From Sulfuricurvum sp. PC08-66 (GTDB lineage: Bacteria > Campylobacterota > Campylobacteria > Campylobacterales > Sulfurimonadaceae), in NCBI GenBank assembly GCA_000830255.1, contig JQIT01000002.1, forward strand, positions 245,020 through 309,019: DNA of 64,000 nt, read 5' to 3'. The position numbers and the translations under genes were made by a program. Position 1 is the stretch's first letter. Each line of letters opens with the position of its first letter. The notes under the pieces are model-generated. The model ran no database searches, was not told the origin of the DNA, and saw nothing but the letters and a program-made list of their open reading frames with translations. Positions 37,001-45,984 of the stretch are shown piece after piece.

Positions 37001-37122
37001 CCTCGATGATTTTGACCCTCGTGGTCATTCCTGCGATTTACAAATTCATGAGTCCGTTGGATTTGTGGATGCGCAAATTCTACGACTTAGACTTCATGCC
37101 CAAAAAAGAGCCCAAAGCCTAA
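34063..37122 (+). CDS. RND-family multidrug efflux pump, inner-membrane subunit
   Basis: A 1019-residue proton-driven transporter of the AcrB/HefC type, with twelve membrane helices and two large periplasmic loops. The proton-relay pair is seen in IGIFIDDAIVVIENI and the second half has GMVGKNAVLLVDFAN. It should export drugs, detergents, bile-like compounds or lipids through the adaptor and TolC-like partner encoded just upstream. It is the last gene of the tetR operon and is followed by a hairpin terminator. Confidence 0.96.
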   Translation: MYSFAIKRPITTLMIFVSLIFFGYMSYVRMPVALFPKIDFPVVAIQTMYYGADPKTVESKVTEKIEAAVSSVSGLDKLNSTSNENVSIVTLMFNMDVDVDTAVNDVRDKISALKLDSQVEKPIVSKLDLGAAPVLSLFVASDKVTSIELMKRVDGTIKPALERLVGVGNINIIGYQDRQIRIYPEPFALKKYGITATQFKQLIQASNIKMSGGKLIASTDQKMVTIQANAQSLEEFKNFEILEGVRIHDIARVEDGLEDPESVSLLNGKPGVILQIQKISDANTLDVIKRVKAALPDVQERLGSDYELQSYNDTSYFIQASMDQVMFDLIFGALLAVAIVFLFLRNLTATIVSAIAIPTSVVGTFFLMDVFGYELNKISMLGLTLAIGIFIDDAIVVIENIYKKLETGMTKVDAAIEGTREIAFSILAISAMLLAVFIPVGMMGGIVGQFFNSFAITVAVGILISYFVAIMLIPAVSARILHEGESKFYHMTEPIFLAIDRFYVRIVRTTVKYAKTTIFVTVLILAASVSLAGKVGMDFVPKEDKSEIEVTLKAPIGINLETMKAQSEAIAAKVRQHPEVLYTALTVAYNSTRDAHKAQLYVKLTDVKERKVGQNEIILELRKTLAGTAGFEEIQVTDIPNIKAGDTNAPLQLVLQGDDLEVLRQSADKVMTRMKAHTGIVDVTSNYDPGKPELSIEILRQSATLAGVSAQEISEVISNALSSDRAISQYEENGKQYDITLRFPDEYRKSAQDLKYLEVKSASGGFVPLESVVRLHDTKSAVSISHYNRQRQIMVMANVQGIPLGEAVTATLDGIDADLAPGMKYQLMGMAEEMKKMGAEFGFAFGLAFLMMFIILAALYESLIQPVIIMVALPLSFIGVLLALYLTGKSFNLFVMMAIILLMGMVGKNAVLLVDFANQQVRKGMGVAEALVLAGEKRLRPILMTTFAMVFAMVPLILSKGAGFESNSPMATAIAGGLISSMILTLVVIPAIYKFMSPLDLWMRKFYDLDFMPKKEPKA

Positions 37123-37140
37123 CGGCTTTTGGGGTTTCTT
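37111..37140 (+). terminator. Terminator of the efflux operon
   Basis: CCCAAAGCC and GGCTTTTGGG pair around TAAC with a single bulged base, overlapping the stop codon of the pump gene, and are followed by a T-rich stretch. A rho-independent terminator of moderate strength. Confidence 0.6.
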
Positions 37141-37270
37141 CTCCTCTTCCTCTCCACTCCCCAAACGTCGCGCTTTTCCTCGCACTATCTACTCTTAAAG
37201 TACCAAATTTTCATTGCATCACTCTCTTTTAGGAGCTAGAGCAAGCGCAGCTGAAGAAGTAAAGTTTTGA

Positions 37271-37276
37271 TACAAT
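37271..37276 (+). promoter_or_regulatory. -10 element of the hicBA operon
   Basis: TACAAT lies 26 bases before the hicB ATG, which itself has AGGAG at good spacing. No -35 is visible. Confidence 0.35.
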
Positions 37277-37301
37277 CCAACCAAATCATTAGGAGCCAAA
37301 G

Positions 37302-37526
37302 ATGAAATACTCAGTCATTGTCGAAGAAGACAAACTCGACGGCGGATACATCGCCTATGTACCAAATCTCAAAGGGTGCTACACCCAAGCTAATACCCTC
37401 GACCAACTCAAACTCAACATCATCGAAGCCATCGAGATAAGCGAAGAACCCAATCAACCCGTCAATACGATTTTTGGGATTTGGGAACTTGAAGTAGAAC
37501 GACATGCCACCACTACCCGTTATTAG
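37302..37526 (+). CDS. hicB: HicB-family antitoxin, short form
   Basis: A 74-residue protein with the degraded RNase H fold of HicB: KYSVIVEEDKLDGGYIAYVPNLKGC is the signature start, then TLDQLKLNIIEAIEI. It neutralises HicA by masking its active site. No C-terminal DNA-binding domain is present, so autoregulation, if any, must work differently. It precedes and overlaps hicA by 23 bases, an order opposite to the classic hicAB arrangement. Confidence 0.9.
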   Translation: MKYSVIVEEDKLDGGYIAYVPNLKGCYTQANTLDQLKLNIIEAIEISEEPNQPVNTIFGIWELEVERHATTTRY

Positions 37527-37734
37527 TGCCAAAGAGCTAATACGGTTTTTGCAATCGCTCGGTTTTGAACTCGTCCGACAAAAAGGGTCACATCAGCGAT
37601 ACAAACACCAAGACGGAAGAGCTGTGACGATACCCGTGCATGGTAAAGAGACACTCAAAAGAGGATTGCTCAACGGAATACTGAATGAGTTAAATATTGA
37701 GGTTGAGGCGTTAATAAAGTTTTTGAAGAAGTAA
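37504..37734 (+). CDS. hicA: HicA-family mRNA interferase toxin
   Basis: A 76-residue double-stranded-RNA-binding-fold protein. The catalytic histidine lies in the family motif GSHQRYKH, followed by TIPVHGKETLKRGLL. HicA toxins cleave mRNA and stop translation when the antitoxin is lost. It overlaps hicB by 23 bases and ends one base before the DNA glycosylase gene. Confidence 0.93.
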   Translation: MPPLPVISAKELIRFLQSLGFELVRQKGSHQRYKHQDGRAVTIPVHGKETLKRGLLNGILNELNIEVEALIKFLKK

Positions 37735-37735
37735 C

Positions 37736-38212
37736 ATGCCTGCTTTTCACCCTTTCGATCCCATCATCTTCCCCGATTCCAAAGTGCTAATTTTGGGGAC
37801 TTTCCCAAGTCTGGATTCGTTTGGCAACGGCTTTTATTACGCCCACAAACGCAACCAGTTTTGGACGATTTTGAGCACAATTTTTGGTGTCACACTAAAG
37901 ACCAACGACGACAAAATCGCCCTACTTCGAGCCAACCAAATTGCCCTTTGGGATGTCATCGCCTCATGTGAACGGCGCAACTCCGCCGATACCAATCTCA
38001 AAGCCATCGTCCCCAACGACTTCGATGTGCTCCTATCGCACTATCCATCCATCGAACGCATCGTCTTTACGGGGCAAAAAGCCGCCGCCATCTATCATAA
38101 ACACTTTGGGCATCTGTTGATAGAGACGACCACGCTCCCTTCACCATCACCCGCCTATGCAGCGATGCGACTCGAAAAGAAGATAACAATCTACCAAAAT
38201 TACTTTTGCTAA
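37736..38212 (+). CDS. Hypoxanthine-DNA glycosylase (UDG superfamily family 6)
   Basis: A 158-residue base-excision repair enzyme that removes deaminated adenine (hypoxanthine) from DNA. Motif I GTFPSLDSFGNGFYYAHKRN and the C-terminal LPSPSPAYA match the family 6 UDG proteins. It begins one base after hicA, so it may be cotranscribed with the toxin-antitoxin genes. The family assignment is good; no other repair gene is near. Confidence 0.87.
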   Translation: MPAFHPFDPIIFPDSKVLILGTFPSLDSFGNGFYYAHKRNQFWTILSTIFGVTLKTNDDKIALLRANQIALWDVIASCERRNSADTNLKAIVPNDFDVLLSHYPSIERIVFTGQKAAAIYHKHFGHLLIETTTLPSPSPAYAAMRLEKKITIYQNYFC

Positions 38213-38348
38213 CGCATCCCAAGGTGTTGTAATACCTTTTGCGTCACCTCTTCACGTTTTTCACACCCCGTGCTTCCACTCTCTCGTATCCGATATGTGA
38301 CCGTTTTTGCTGTATAGTCATATTTAAAAACTTTAACGAGGAGAGTCT

Positions 38349-38834
38349 ATGGAAATCACTCTAAAAGAGAATGACTTTATCGTCTCCAAAACAGATCTGA
38401 AAGGTCGTATTACGTACGGCAATGAAATTTTTATCAGAATGTCAGGATACGAAGAAAAAGAGTTACTTCACGCTCCACACAATATTCTCAGACACAAAGA
38501 TATGCCCGCTGTTGTCTTTAAACTACTTTGGGATCGACTCAAAAAGAACCAATCGATTAATGCTTATGTCAAAAACAGATGTAAAAACGGAGATTATTAC
38601 TGGGTTTTTGCCAACGTCACCCCTTCTGTTGATACAAAAGGCAATACCGTCGGCTACTACTCCGTACGACGTCAACCCAAAGCTACAGCCATCCGAACCA
38701 TCGAACCGCTCTATGCTCAGTTATTAAAGAACGAAAAAGAGAGCGGCGTAAACAGCAGTGAGCGTATGCTTGAAAATCTACTAACACAACAGGGAGTATC
38801 GTACGATGAATTTATCATCACTCTTCAAAAATAA
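38349..38834 (+). CDS. Aer/CetB-type PAS protein for energy taxis
   Basis: A 161-residue soluble protein consisting of one PAS domain of the Aer type ([16 protein letters not shown], then [19 protein letters not shown]), which in Aer and CetB binds FAD and senses redox state. It overlaps the following chemoreceptor gene by 29 bases. Campylobacter uses a similar split system, CetB (PAS) plus CetA (receptor without sensor). ATG has GAGGAG upstream. Confidence 0.92.
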   Translation: MEITLKENDFIVSKTDLKGRITYGNEIFIRMSGYEEKELLHAPHNILRHKDMPAVVFKLLWDRLKKNQSINAYVKNRCKNGDYYWVFANVTPSVDTKGNTVGYYSVRRQPKATAIRTIEPLYAQLLKNEKESGVNSSERMLENLLTQQGVSYDEFIITLQK

Positions 38835-40221
38835 CCAAATACTCTATTTCCTTATTGCGGCATCGATTACGGTTATTTATATCGCAATCGCATACTCCGT
38901 CGTTGCCGCTTTTACTCTTTTTGTACTCTTTGGAGTGGGTCTGTTTATCCCCTCCTCCAGTGACCGTAAGGATAAAATCTTCCTCAATGAGCTCAATAGA
39001 ATTGTCAAAAATGCTGGCATGGGAGAGCTTGAAGAGCGGGTGACGGACATTCCTTCGGATTCAAAATATTTTGATATTGCATGGGGATATAACAATCTAG
39101 TGGATCAGGTCGAGACCTTTATACGTGATACAGTCACCGCCATCAAATTTGCAGATGAGGGGAGTCCCAACGCCGTTATTTTCGCTCAAGGACTCAAAGG
39201 AAGCTTCACCTCTGCAGTCGCACCGCTAAACGATGCGCTCAAAGGTATCGTTTCTGGAAAAATTTTGGAAGCACAGGGCAAGCTCACGAGTGCTTTTGAC
39301 GGACTAGGTGGCGGCACCAACGGTGGAATGCTCGACATCAAAAACGATGTTGAACAAGGCAATGAACTCATGGGGCATATAGCCAAAGCCGCCCACAAAA
39401 CAGCCGAGTTGTCGTTGGAAGCTATGGCATCCGTGGAATTGGTTCAGAAAAATTTTGAAAAGCTCAACGAGAGTATCTCCAAAGCATCTGATGGCGTACA
39501 ACAGCTTGGCATTCAGTCGCAAGAAATCTCATCCGTCGCGGGTCTCATCAAAGATATTGCTGAGCAGACCAACCTACTTGCGCTCAATGCCGCCATCGAA
39601 GCGGCGCGGGCGGGCGAACACGGACGAGGTTTTGCGGTCGTCGCCGATGAAGTGAGAAAGCTAGCAGAGCGCACCCAAAAAGCAACGTCAGAAATATCTA
39701 TCACCATTGCGACACTACAGCAAGAGACCGTTGGCATTCAGGAAGAGTCACAAGCGATGTTGCAACTCTCGACCGAGTCTGTAAAACATATGAACAGTTT
39801 TTCTACTACCTTTGGAGTATTCAACAATGATGCCAAAGAGACGGCGCGTGATGCGGAGCGTCTGACCAACGTTTTCCTCGTTTCTTTGGCGAAAATCGAC
39901 CATTCAATTTTCAAATCCTCTAGCTATTCAGCAGTAATCCATAATGACAAGAGCAAGTACACTCCTTCGCATTCCGAGTGTCGTTTTGGCAAATGGTTTG
40001 TGGAAGAGGGTAAAGAACGATTCGGGATGCTCCCAGAATACAGTCAAGTTGCCACGTATCACGAAACTATTCATGATCAAGCCAGAAAGAACACCAAATT
40101 TATTACAAACGGTACCGTTTTTGATCCTGCGAATGCTTCAGAAATTATTGGTAACTTCAAAGTAATGGAAGAAGCCAGTGTGCAACTAGCCCAAACGCTT
40201 AACAAGATGGTGAACCGTTAA
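38806..40221 (+). CDS. CetA-like chemoreceptor with C-terminal zinc-binding (CZB) domain
   Basis: A 471-residue receptor with a double membrane hairpin at the N-terminus (about 10-48) and almost no periplasmic loop, so it cannot sense outside ligands itself. A HAMP-like region, the signalling tip ([16 protein letters not shown]) and a C-terminal CZB domain follow ([14 protein letters not shown], then [12 protein letters not shown]) with the His/Cys zinc ligands. It probably receives redox signals from the PAS protein encoded just upstream, and the CZB domain may add zinc or hypochlorite sensing as known for that family. ATG has GGGAG nine bases upstream. A hairpin terminator follows. Confidence 0.92.
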   Translation: MNLSSLFKNNQILYFLIAASITVIYIAIAYSVVAAFTLFVLFGVGLFIPSSSDRKDKIFLNELNRIVKNAGMGELEERVTDIPSDSKYFDIAWGYNNLVDQVETFIRDTVTAIKFADEGSPNAVIFAQGLKGSFTSAVAPLNDALKGIVSGKILEAQGKLTSAFDGLGGGTNGGMLDIKNDVEQGNELMGHIAKAAHKTAELSLEAMASVELVQKNFEKLNESISKASDGVQQLGIQSQEISSVAGLIKDIAEQTNLLALNAAIEAARAGEHGRGFAVVADEVRKLAERTQKATSEISITIATLQQETVGIQEESQAMLQLSTESVKHMNSFSTTFGVFNNDAKETARDAERLTNVFLVSLAKIDHSIFKSSSYSAVIHNDKSKYTPSHSECRFGKWFVEEGKERFGMLPEYSQVATYHETIHDQARKNTKFITNGTVFDPANASEIIGNFKVMEEASVQLAQTLNKMVNR

Positions 40222-40230
40222 AGGAGTCAT

Positions 40231-40251
40231 ATGCGCTAAAAAGCGCATTTT
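40231..40251. terminator. Bidirectional hairpin terminator
   Basis: ATGCGCT and AGCGCAT are perfect 7-base arms around AAAA, followed by TTTT on the plus strand. It separates the convergent CetA-like and nadD-rsfS genes and can serve both. It begins with an ATG placed behind an AAAGGAG. Confidence 0.75.
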
Positions 40252-40256
40252 GAGCC

Positions 40257-40592
40257 TTAACGCCCTAGGTGACGACCTGCTTTTACATCTGCTAGGAATT
40301 GCTCCATCGTGTATTTTTCACGTGTCGCTTTGGTCATGATATGCACAAGAATATCTCCCAAATCTGCCACAATCCACTCACCCGTCTCTTCGGTCGCCAA
40401 AAATTGCTCCCCTTTGGGTTTGAGCTGTGTACGAAGCTCATTGAGCAGTGACTCTCCATGACGTGCATTGAGTGAGGTGGCAATTACCACGGCTTTGGCA
40501 ATATACTCTTGACCTTCCAAATCGATAATCTCGATATCTTCTGCTTTTTTATCGTCTAGGACGCTTCGAATAGCCTCTAATCTTTTTTGCAT
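40257..40592 (-). CDS. rsfS: Ribosome silencing factor RsfS
   Basis: A 111-residue RsfS/Iojap protein that binds uL14 on the large ribosomal subunit and blocks subunit joining under starvation. Core motifs are EDIEIIDL, VVIATSLNARH and EWIVADLGDILVHIM. An ATG at 40592 has AAGGAAAACA directly upstream, a good ribosome site, and matches the usual N-terminus (MQKRLEAI). The frame is open through from nadD without a stop, so the protein may be made alone, as a fusion, or both. Confidence 0.9.
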   Translation of the reverse strand: MQKRLEAIRSVLDDKKAEDIEIIDLEGQEYIAKAVVIATSLNARHGESLLNELRTQLKPKGEQFLATEETGEWIVADLGDILVHIMTKATREKYTMEQFLADVKAGRHLGR

Positions 40593-41135
40593 TGTTTTCC
40601 TTGAATTAAAATAGTCGCTTACCTCATCGCGTATCGATAGAGGCAGTGCTTGGGGCGTGAAATGATGACGCACTTGGGTGGAGCTAATGGGCACATCGAT
40701 GCCAAGCGTACGAAACGCCTCATCGATAGCGATGCCCTCTCGCGTGCCTACGACAAACTCTACACGCTTTGCTAAGGCTTCATAGCGGTGCCATTGGGGC
40801 AGGCGCGCCACATTATCGGCTCCGATAATGAGGTAGGGTTTTGAAGGCGGATTATAACGTAACTGCAACGCTTCTACACTCTCGATAGTAGGCACGCTTC
40901 GCCCTGCCATCGCCTCGTCATCGAGCACGACTACTTTGGGATAGGAGGCTAACGCCTTTTTGACCCATGCTAGACGCAAGTGTGCAGGGGCAAAAGTTTC
41001 GTTTTTAAAAGGATTGAGATAGGCAGGAATGACAAAAAGGGTATCGATAGGAAGCTCTCGCAACGCCGCCTCGATAAGGGCGATGTGTCCCAAGTGCAAG
41101 GGGTCAAAACTACCACCGTAGATTGCGTATCGAAT
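40257..41135 (-). CDS. nadD: Nicotinate-nucleotide adenylyltransferase NadD, in frame with RsfS
   Basis: NadD makes deamido-NAD from nicotinate mononucleotide and ATP. The nucleotidyl-transfer motif GGSFDPLHLGH is encoded upstream of any ATG, GTG or TTG in this frame, and ISSTQVR marks its C-terminal part. The codon at the expected first position is ATT (41135-41133), with AAGGGA six bases upstream, giving I/M-R-Y-A-I-Y-G-G-S-F-D-P. The NadD part is about 181 residues and runs without a stop into rsfS (Met at 40592). In the other frame a TAA sits just before the rsfS ribosome site, so loss of the stop by a frameshift is possible. It diverges from gap across 81 bases. Confidence 0.88.
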   Translation of the reverse strand: MRYAIYGGSFDPLHLGHIALIEAALRELPIDTLFVIPAYLNPFKNETFAPAHLRLAWVKKALASYPKVVVLDDEAMAGRSVPTIESVEALQLRYNPPSKPYLIIGADNVARLPQWHRYEALAKRVEFVVGTREGIAIDEAFRTLGIDVPISSTQVRHHFTPQALPLSIRDEVSDYFNSRKTMQKRLEAIRSVLDDKKAEDIEIIDLEGQEYIAKAVVIATSLNARHGESLLNELRTQLKPKGEQFLATEETGEWIVADLGDILVHIMTKATREKYTMEQFLADVKAGRHLGR

Positions 41136-41216
41136 GGGAGTCCCTTTTTTAGGTGCATTGTAACTATTCTTGGCTAAAATCGCATACTTTTTTTATCCTC
41201 TTTTTAGGGAGCGTTT

Positions 41217-42224
41217 ATGGCACTCAAAGTCGCTATCAATGGGTTTGGTCGCATCGGCAGAGCACTCGCACGTATCATCGCACACCGCGACGACATCGAG
41301 CTAGTCGCTATCAATGATATAGCCACACCCGCCATGATGGCCTATCTGCTCAAACACGACAGCGTCCACGGAACCTTCGACCTTGAGGTTGCGCTCATCG
41401 ATGAGCAGACAATGCAAATTGGCACACACAAGGTGAAAATTTTCACCCACAAAGAGCCCAAAAACCTCAATTTTGCGGCACTGGGCGTAGAGGTAGTCTA
41501 TGAGTCTTCAGGACAATTTCTCACCCAAGAGGCTGCCCAACACCACATCGACAAAGGGGTCAAAAAGGTCATCTTCTCCGCCCCTGCCCAAGACGACGCT
41601 ACGCCCACCTTTGTCATGGGAGTCAATCATCTTGGCTACCAAGGTCAAAACATCCTCTCCAACGCCAGCTGTACTACCAACTGCCTAGCTCCGATTGCCT
41701 ATATTCTCGATAAACACTACGGCATCGAGAAGGGTCTCATGACCACTATTCACGCCTACACCCAAGACCAAAGCATCGTCGATAGCCTACGCCACAGTGA
41801 CCCTCGACGCTCTCGTGCCGCAGGGGTCAATCTCATCCCCACTACGACACGCGCGGCAAAAGCGATTGATTTGGTACTGCCGCAACTCACAGGCAAACTT
41901 CACGGTCAAAGTGTGCGTGTCCCTACCCCCAATGTCTCGATCATGGATTTGAACGTCGTCGTGGCCAAAAACAGCTCCATCGAAGAGCTACAGACGCTTT
42001 TCAAAATGTACGCAAAGGGTCACATGCAAGGTATTTTATTGTGCGACGAGTCGATGCGCGTCTCGCAAGATTTCGTCGGAAGCCCCTACAGCAGTATCGT
42101 AGCGCTTGACCTCATCCAAGTCATACAAGGTAATATGATAAAAGTGATGGCATGGTATGATAACGAATGGGGATACGCCTCCCGTCTTGTCGATATGGCG
42201 CACTTCATCACCCAACATCATTAG
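41217..42224 (+). CDS. gap: Glyceraldehyde-3-phosphate dehydrogenase
   Basis: A 335-residue homotetrameric enzyme interconverting glyceraldehyde-3-phosphate and 1,3-bisphosphoglycerate; in an autotroph it would work mainly in gluconeogenesis. It has the NAD motif NGFGRIGRALAR, the catalytic cysteine in NASCTTNCLAPI, and the phosphate-binding and C-terminal WYDNEWGYASRLVDM regions. It heads the gap-pgk-tpiA-fabI run conserved in Campylobacterota; AGGGAG precedes the ATG. Confidence 0.98.
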   Translation: MALKVAINGFGRIGRALARIIAHRDDIELVAINDIATPAMMAYLLKHDSVHGTFDLEVALIDEQTMQIGTHKVKIFTHKEPKNLNFAALGVEVVYESSGQFLTQEAAQHHIDKGVKKVIFSAPAQDDATPTFVMGVNHLGYQGQNILSNASCTTNCLAPIAYILDKHYGIEKGLMTTIHAYTQDQSIVDSLRHSDPRRSRAAGVNLIPTTTRAAKAIDLVLPQLTGKLHGQSVRVPTPNVSIMDLNVVVAKNSSIEELQTLFKMYAKGHMQGILLCDESMRVSQDFVGSPYSSIVALDLIQVIQGNMIKVMAWYDNEWGYASRLVDMAHFITQHH

Positions 42225-42233
42225 GAGAAAAAT

Positions 42234-43427
42234 TTGGAACTCTACTCTCTCAAAGACCTACCTATCGCAGGTAAAAAAGTCTTCATTCGATGCGATTTTA
42301 ATGTCCCCATGGATGAGTTTGGCAATATTACCGACGATAGACGCATTCGCTCTGCATTGGCAACGCTGAAATTTTGTCTCGACCAAGATTGCGCACTTAT
42401 CATCGCAACACACGCAGGTCGCCCTACAGGTGAGTTTGACGAAAAATACTCTCTCAAACCCATACAACTGCGTTTGCAAAAATTGCTCAAACATGACGTA
42501 ATGCTTGCCAAAGATGTCGTAGGACCTGATGCCCAAGCCAAAGCAGCCGCTTTGCAAAAGGGTGAGATTTTGATGCTTGAAAACATCCGCTTTGAGAAGG
42601 GTGAGACCAAAAATGACCCCAAATTAGCCCAAGCATTGGCAAATATGGCAGAGTTTTATGTCAATGATGCCTTTGGGGTGAGTCACCGTGCACACGCCTC
42701 GGTCGAAGCAATGGCGGAACTTTTTGATACGAAACACAAAGCAGCAGGCTTTTTGCTCCAAAAAGAGATTGAATTTTTCGCCAAAACACTCGAAAAACCT
42801 GTACGTCCTTTCGCAGCTATCGTAGGGGGAAGCAAAGTATCAGGCAAACTCGAAGCCCTCAAACACCTCCTGCCTAAAGTAGATAAACTCTTCATCGGTG
42901 GCGGTATGGCGTTTACCTTCCTCAAAGCACTTGGAGAGGATATTGGTAAATCGCTGGTCGAAGATGACCTCATGAACGAAGCATTGGCGGTCATGGAGGA
43001 GGCAAAACGTCTCAAAGTCAAACTCTATTTGCCTGTCGATGTCGTAGCCGCCCAAGAGTTCACGCCCGATTCGGTCATCAAATTGGTCACTACCAAGGAG
43101 ATTCCAAGCGGCTGGATGGGATTGGACATCGGACCTGCTACGGTACGTATGTTCCGTGAGGCGTTGGTCGATGTTCAGACGATTTTGTGGAATGGTCCTA
43201 TGGGCGTCTATGAGATGGAGCGCTATGCACGAGGTTCTAGCAAAATCGCGCATTTCGTCGCAGACAGCTACGCTACGACGATTGTAGGAGGGGGCGACAC
43301 TGCGGATCTGGTACAACGTATCGGTCTAGACGAAGAGATGACCTTCATCTCTACAGGAGGCGGTGCCTCTCTAGAACTCCTAGAGGGCAAAATCTTGCCA
43401 GGCGTACAACAGCTGGTAATAGTCTGA
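42234..43427 (+). CDS. pgk: Phosphoglycerate kinase
   Basis: A 397-residue monomeric kinase transferring phosphate between 1,3-bisphosphoglycerate and ADP. Typical motifs are [60 protein letters not shown] and the C-terminal [14 protein letters not shown]. It starts at TTG (42234) with TTAGGAG upstream; no ATG fits. It lies nine bases after gap and overlaps tpiA by one base. Confidence 0.98.
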   Translation: MELYSLKDLPIAGKKVFIRCDFNVPMDEFGNITDDRRIRSALATLKFCLDQDCALIIATHAGRPTGEFDEKYSLKPIQLRLQKLLKHDVMLAKDVVGPDAQAKAAALQKGEILMLENIRFEKGETKNDPKLAQALANMAEFYVNDAFGVSHRAHASVEAMAELFDTKHKAAGFLLQKEIEFFAKTLEKPVRPFAAIVGGSKVSGKLEALKHLLPKVDKLFIGGGMAFTFLKALGEDIGKSLVEDDLMNEALAVMEEAKRLKVKLYLPVDVVAAQEFTPDSVIKLVTTKEIPSGWMGLDIGPATVRMFREALVDVQTILWNGPMGVYEMERYARGSSKIAHFVADSYATTIVGGGDTADLVQRIGLDEEMTFISTGGGASLELLEGKILPGVQQLVIV

Positions 43428-44122
43428 TGCTTTTTGCCGCCAACTTCAAAGCGTGCCAAACACGAAAAGCGACCCGCAACTACTTCGATACGCTCAATGC
43501 GGCGTTGCGTACAGACCGCACAGAGCATGAGGTGGTGGTTTGCGCTCCTGCATCTGCATTTGACCACTATGGACGCGGTGCGACACTCGCTGCACAAAAC
43601 GCCTACCCTGCCTACAACGGCGCCTACACAGGCGAAACAGCCGTCGAACAGCTCGATGAGTTTGGGATTCGTACGCTTTTGATAGGGCACTCTGAACGTC
43701 GAGAGATTTTGGGTGAAAACCAAGCCACTATCGCGCAAAAATTTCGCTTTTTCAAAGAGCGCGGATTTCGTATCATCTACTGTATTGGCGAACCTCTTGA
43801 AGTGCGTCAAAAAGGTGAAACTGCGGTATTGGAGTATCTAGCGCACGAGTTTGAGGGTATCGATACACGTTATGAAAATATGGTCATCGCCTATGAGCCT
43901 ATTTGGGCTATCGGAACGGGACTCACGCCTACACTCGAAGAGATAGAATCGACCCTCCACGCCATTGCTACACGCTACGGCAAAGAGGTGCTTTACGGTG
44001 GCAGTGTCAAAGTAGGCAATGTGGCAAGCATCGTGGCACTGCCTAGTTGCAGTGGCGTTTTGGTAGGTAGTGCGGCACTTGTGGTCGATGACTTCATCGC
44101 CATGATAGAGAGTGGAAAATAG
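43427..44122 (+). CDS. tpiA: Triosephosphate isomerase
   Basis: A 231-residue TIM-barrel enzyme interconverting dihydroxyacetone phosphate and glyceraldehyde-3-phosphate. The catalytic lysine is in ANFKA, the histidine in IGHSERRE, the glutamate in AYEPIWAIGTG, and the phosphate loop is YGGSV. Slightly short, as is usual in this phylum. The ATG overlaps the pgk stop (TGATG), so translation is coupled. Confidence 0.97.
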   Translation: MLFAANFKACQTRKATRNYFDTLNAALRTDRTEHEVVVCAPASAFDHYGRGATLAAQNAYPAYNGAYTGETAVEQLDEFGIRTLLIGHSERREILGENQATIAQKFRFFKERGFRIIYCIGEPLEVRQKGETAVLEYLAHEFEGIDTRYENMVIAYEPIWAIGTGLTPTLEEIESTLHAIATRYGKEVLYGGSVKVGNVASIVALPSCSGVLVGSAALVVDDFIAMIESGK

Positions 44123-44123
44123 A

Positions 44124-45009
<886 letters not shown>

Positions 45010-45010
<1 letters not shown>

Positions 45011-45984
45011 TGCGCCAGCTGCTAGCCAAAATCGGCTATTTGGCAGGGATGCTCTGGCTTATCTCTGTTATCTCCTTTTTGGCTATTCATGCGGCACCAC
45101 ACTCCTTTTTTAGCGCGGGTGAGCTCAATCCCAATATGACCCCCCAAGCCCTAGAGCATTTAGCGCGTATCTACGGTCTAGACAAACCGCTTTGGGAGCA
45201 GTATCTCTCATGGATGGTGGCGCTTTTGACCTTTGATTTTGGACTCTCTTTTGTCACAGGCAAAAAGGTCATTGTAGAGATTCAAGAGCGTATTGGCATC
45301 ACGCTTTTTCTCAACACGCTCACCCTTTTTGCCACCTTCGCTTTAGCACTTTGGCTAGGCATCAAAGCGGCACTAAGCCCCAACAGCACCACCGATAAGC
45401 GTATCAAAACCCTTTCACTCATTAGCTTTGCAATGCCCAGTTTTTATTTAGCCATAGTGCTGATTTTACTCTTTGGGGTCTATCTAGAATGGACACCCAT
45501 CGCAGGATTGCACTCCATCGATATCGATGCAAACAACCCTTGGCTCTATTACATCGATATGGCGTGGCATCTGCTATTGCCATTAAGCGTTATGATATTT
45601 GTCTCGATAGGCTCGATGACGCTTTATGTGCGCTCTTTGGCTATCGATATTGCCAAATCGGACTACCTTTTTTTGGCAAAGGCACGCAATCTACCTCCCC
45701 AAAAAATCATCCGATTCTATATCATCCCCAATCTGTTGCCCCCTATCGTAACGCTCTTGGGACTCTCTCTGCCTGCGCTGATTGGCGGAAGTGTCATATT
45801 GGAAAAAATATTTGCTATCGATGGCATGGGCAATCTCTTTTTCACCTCAGCGATGAGTCGTGACTACCCCGTCATCATGGGCATACTTATCATCACCGCC
45901 TTCTTGACACTCTTGGGCAATATGCTCTCGGATATGGTTTTGATGCGCCTCAACCCCTTTTTCAAGCAGAGCAAACAGCGATGA
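45010..45984 (+). CDS. Oligopeptide-type ABC transporter permease (DppB/OppB family), solitary
   Basis: A 324-residue inner-membrane permease with six helices and the EAA-like cytoplasmic loop (LAKARNLPPQKIIRFYIIPN). It matches DppB/OppB over its full length, with the family's large first periplasmic loop. Such permeases pair with a DppC-like protein, ATPases and a binding protein, but none of these is in the window, so it either works with partners elsewhere or has another role. Its start overlaps the fabI stop as TAATG and its end overlaps the YaaA-like gene. Confidence 0.92.

Noticed and set aside
38349-40221. PAS and receptor as a frameshifted single Aer-like gene
   Set aside because: Each has its own start and ribosome site and the split arrangement is known from CetA/CetB.
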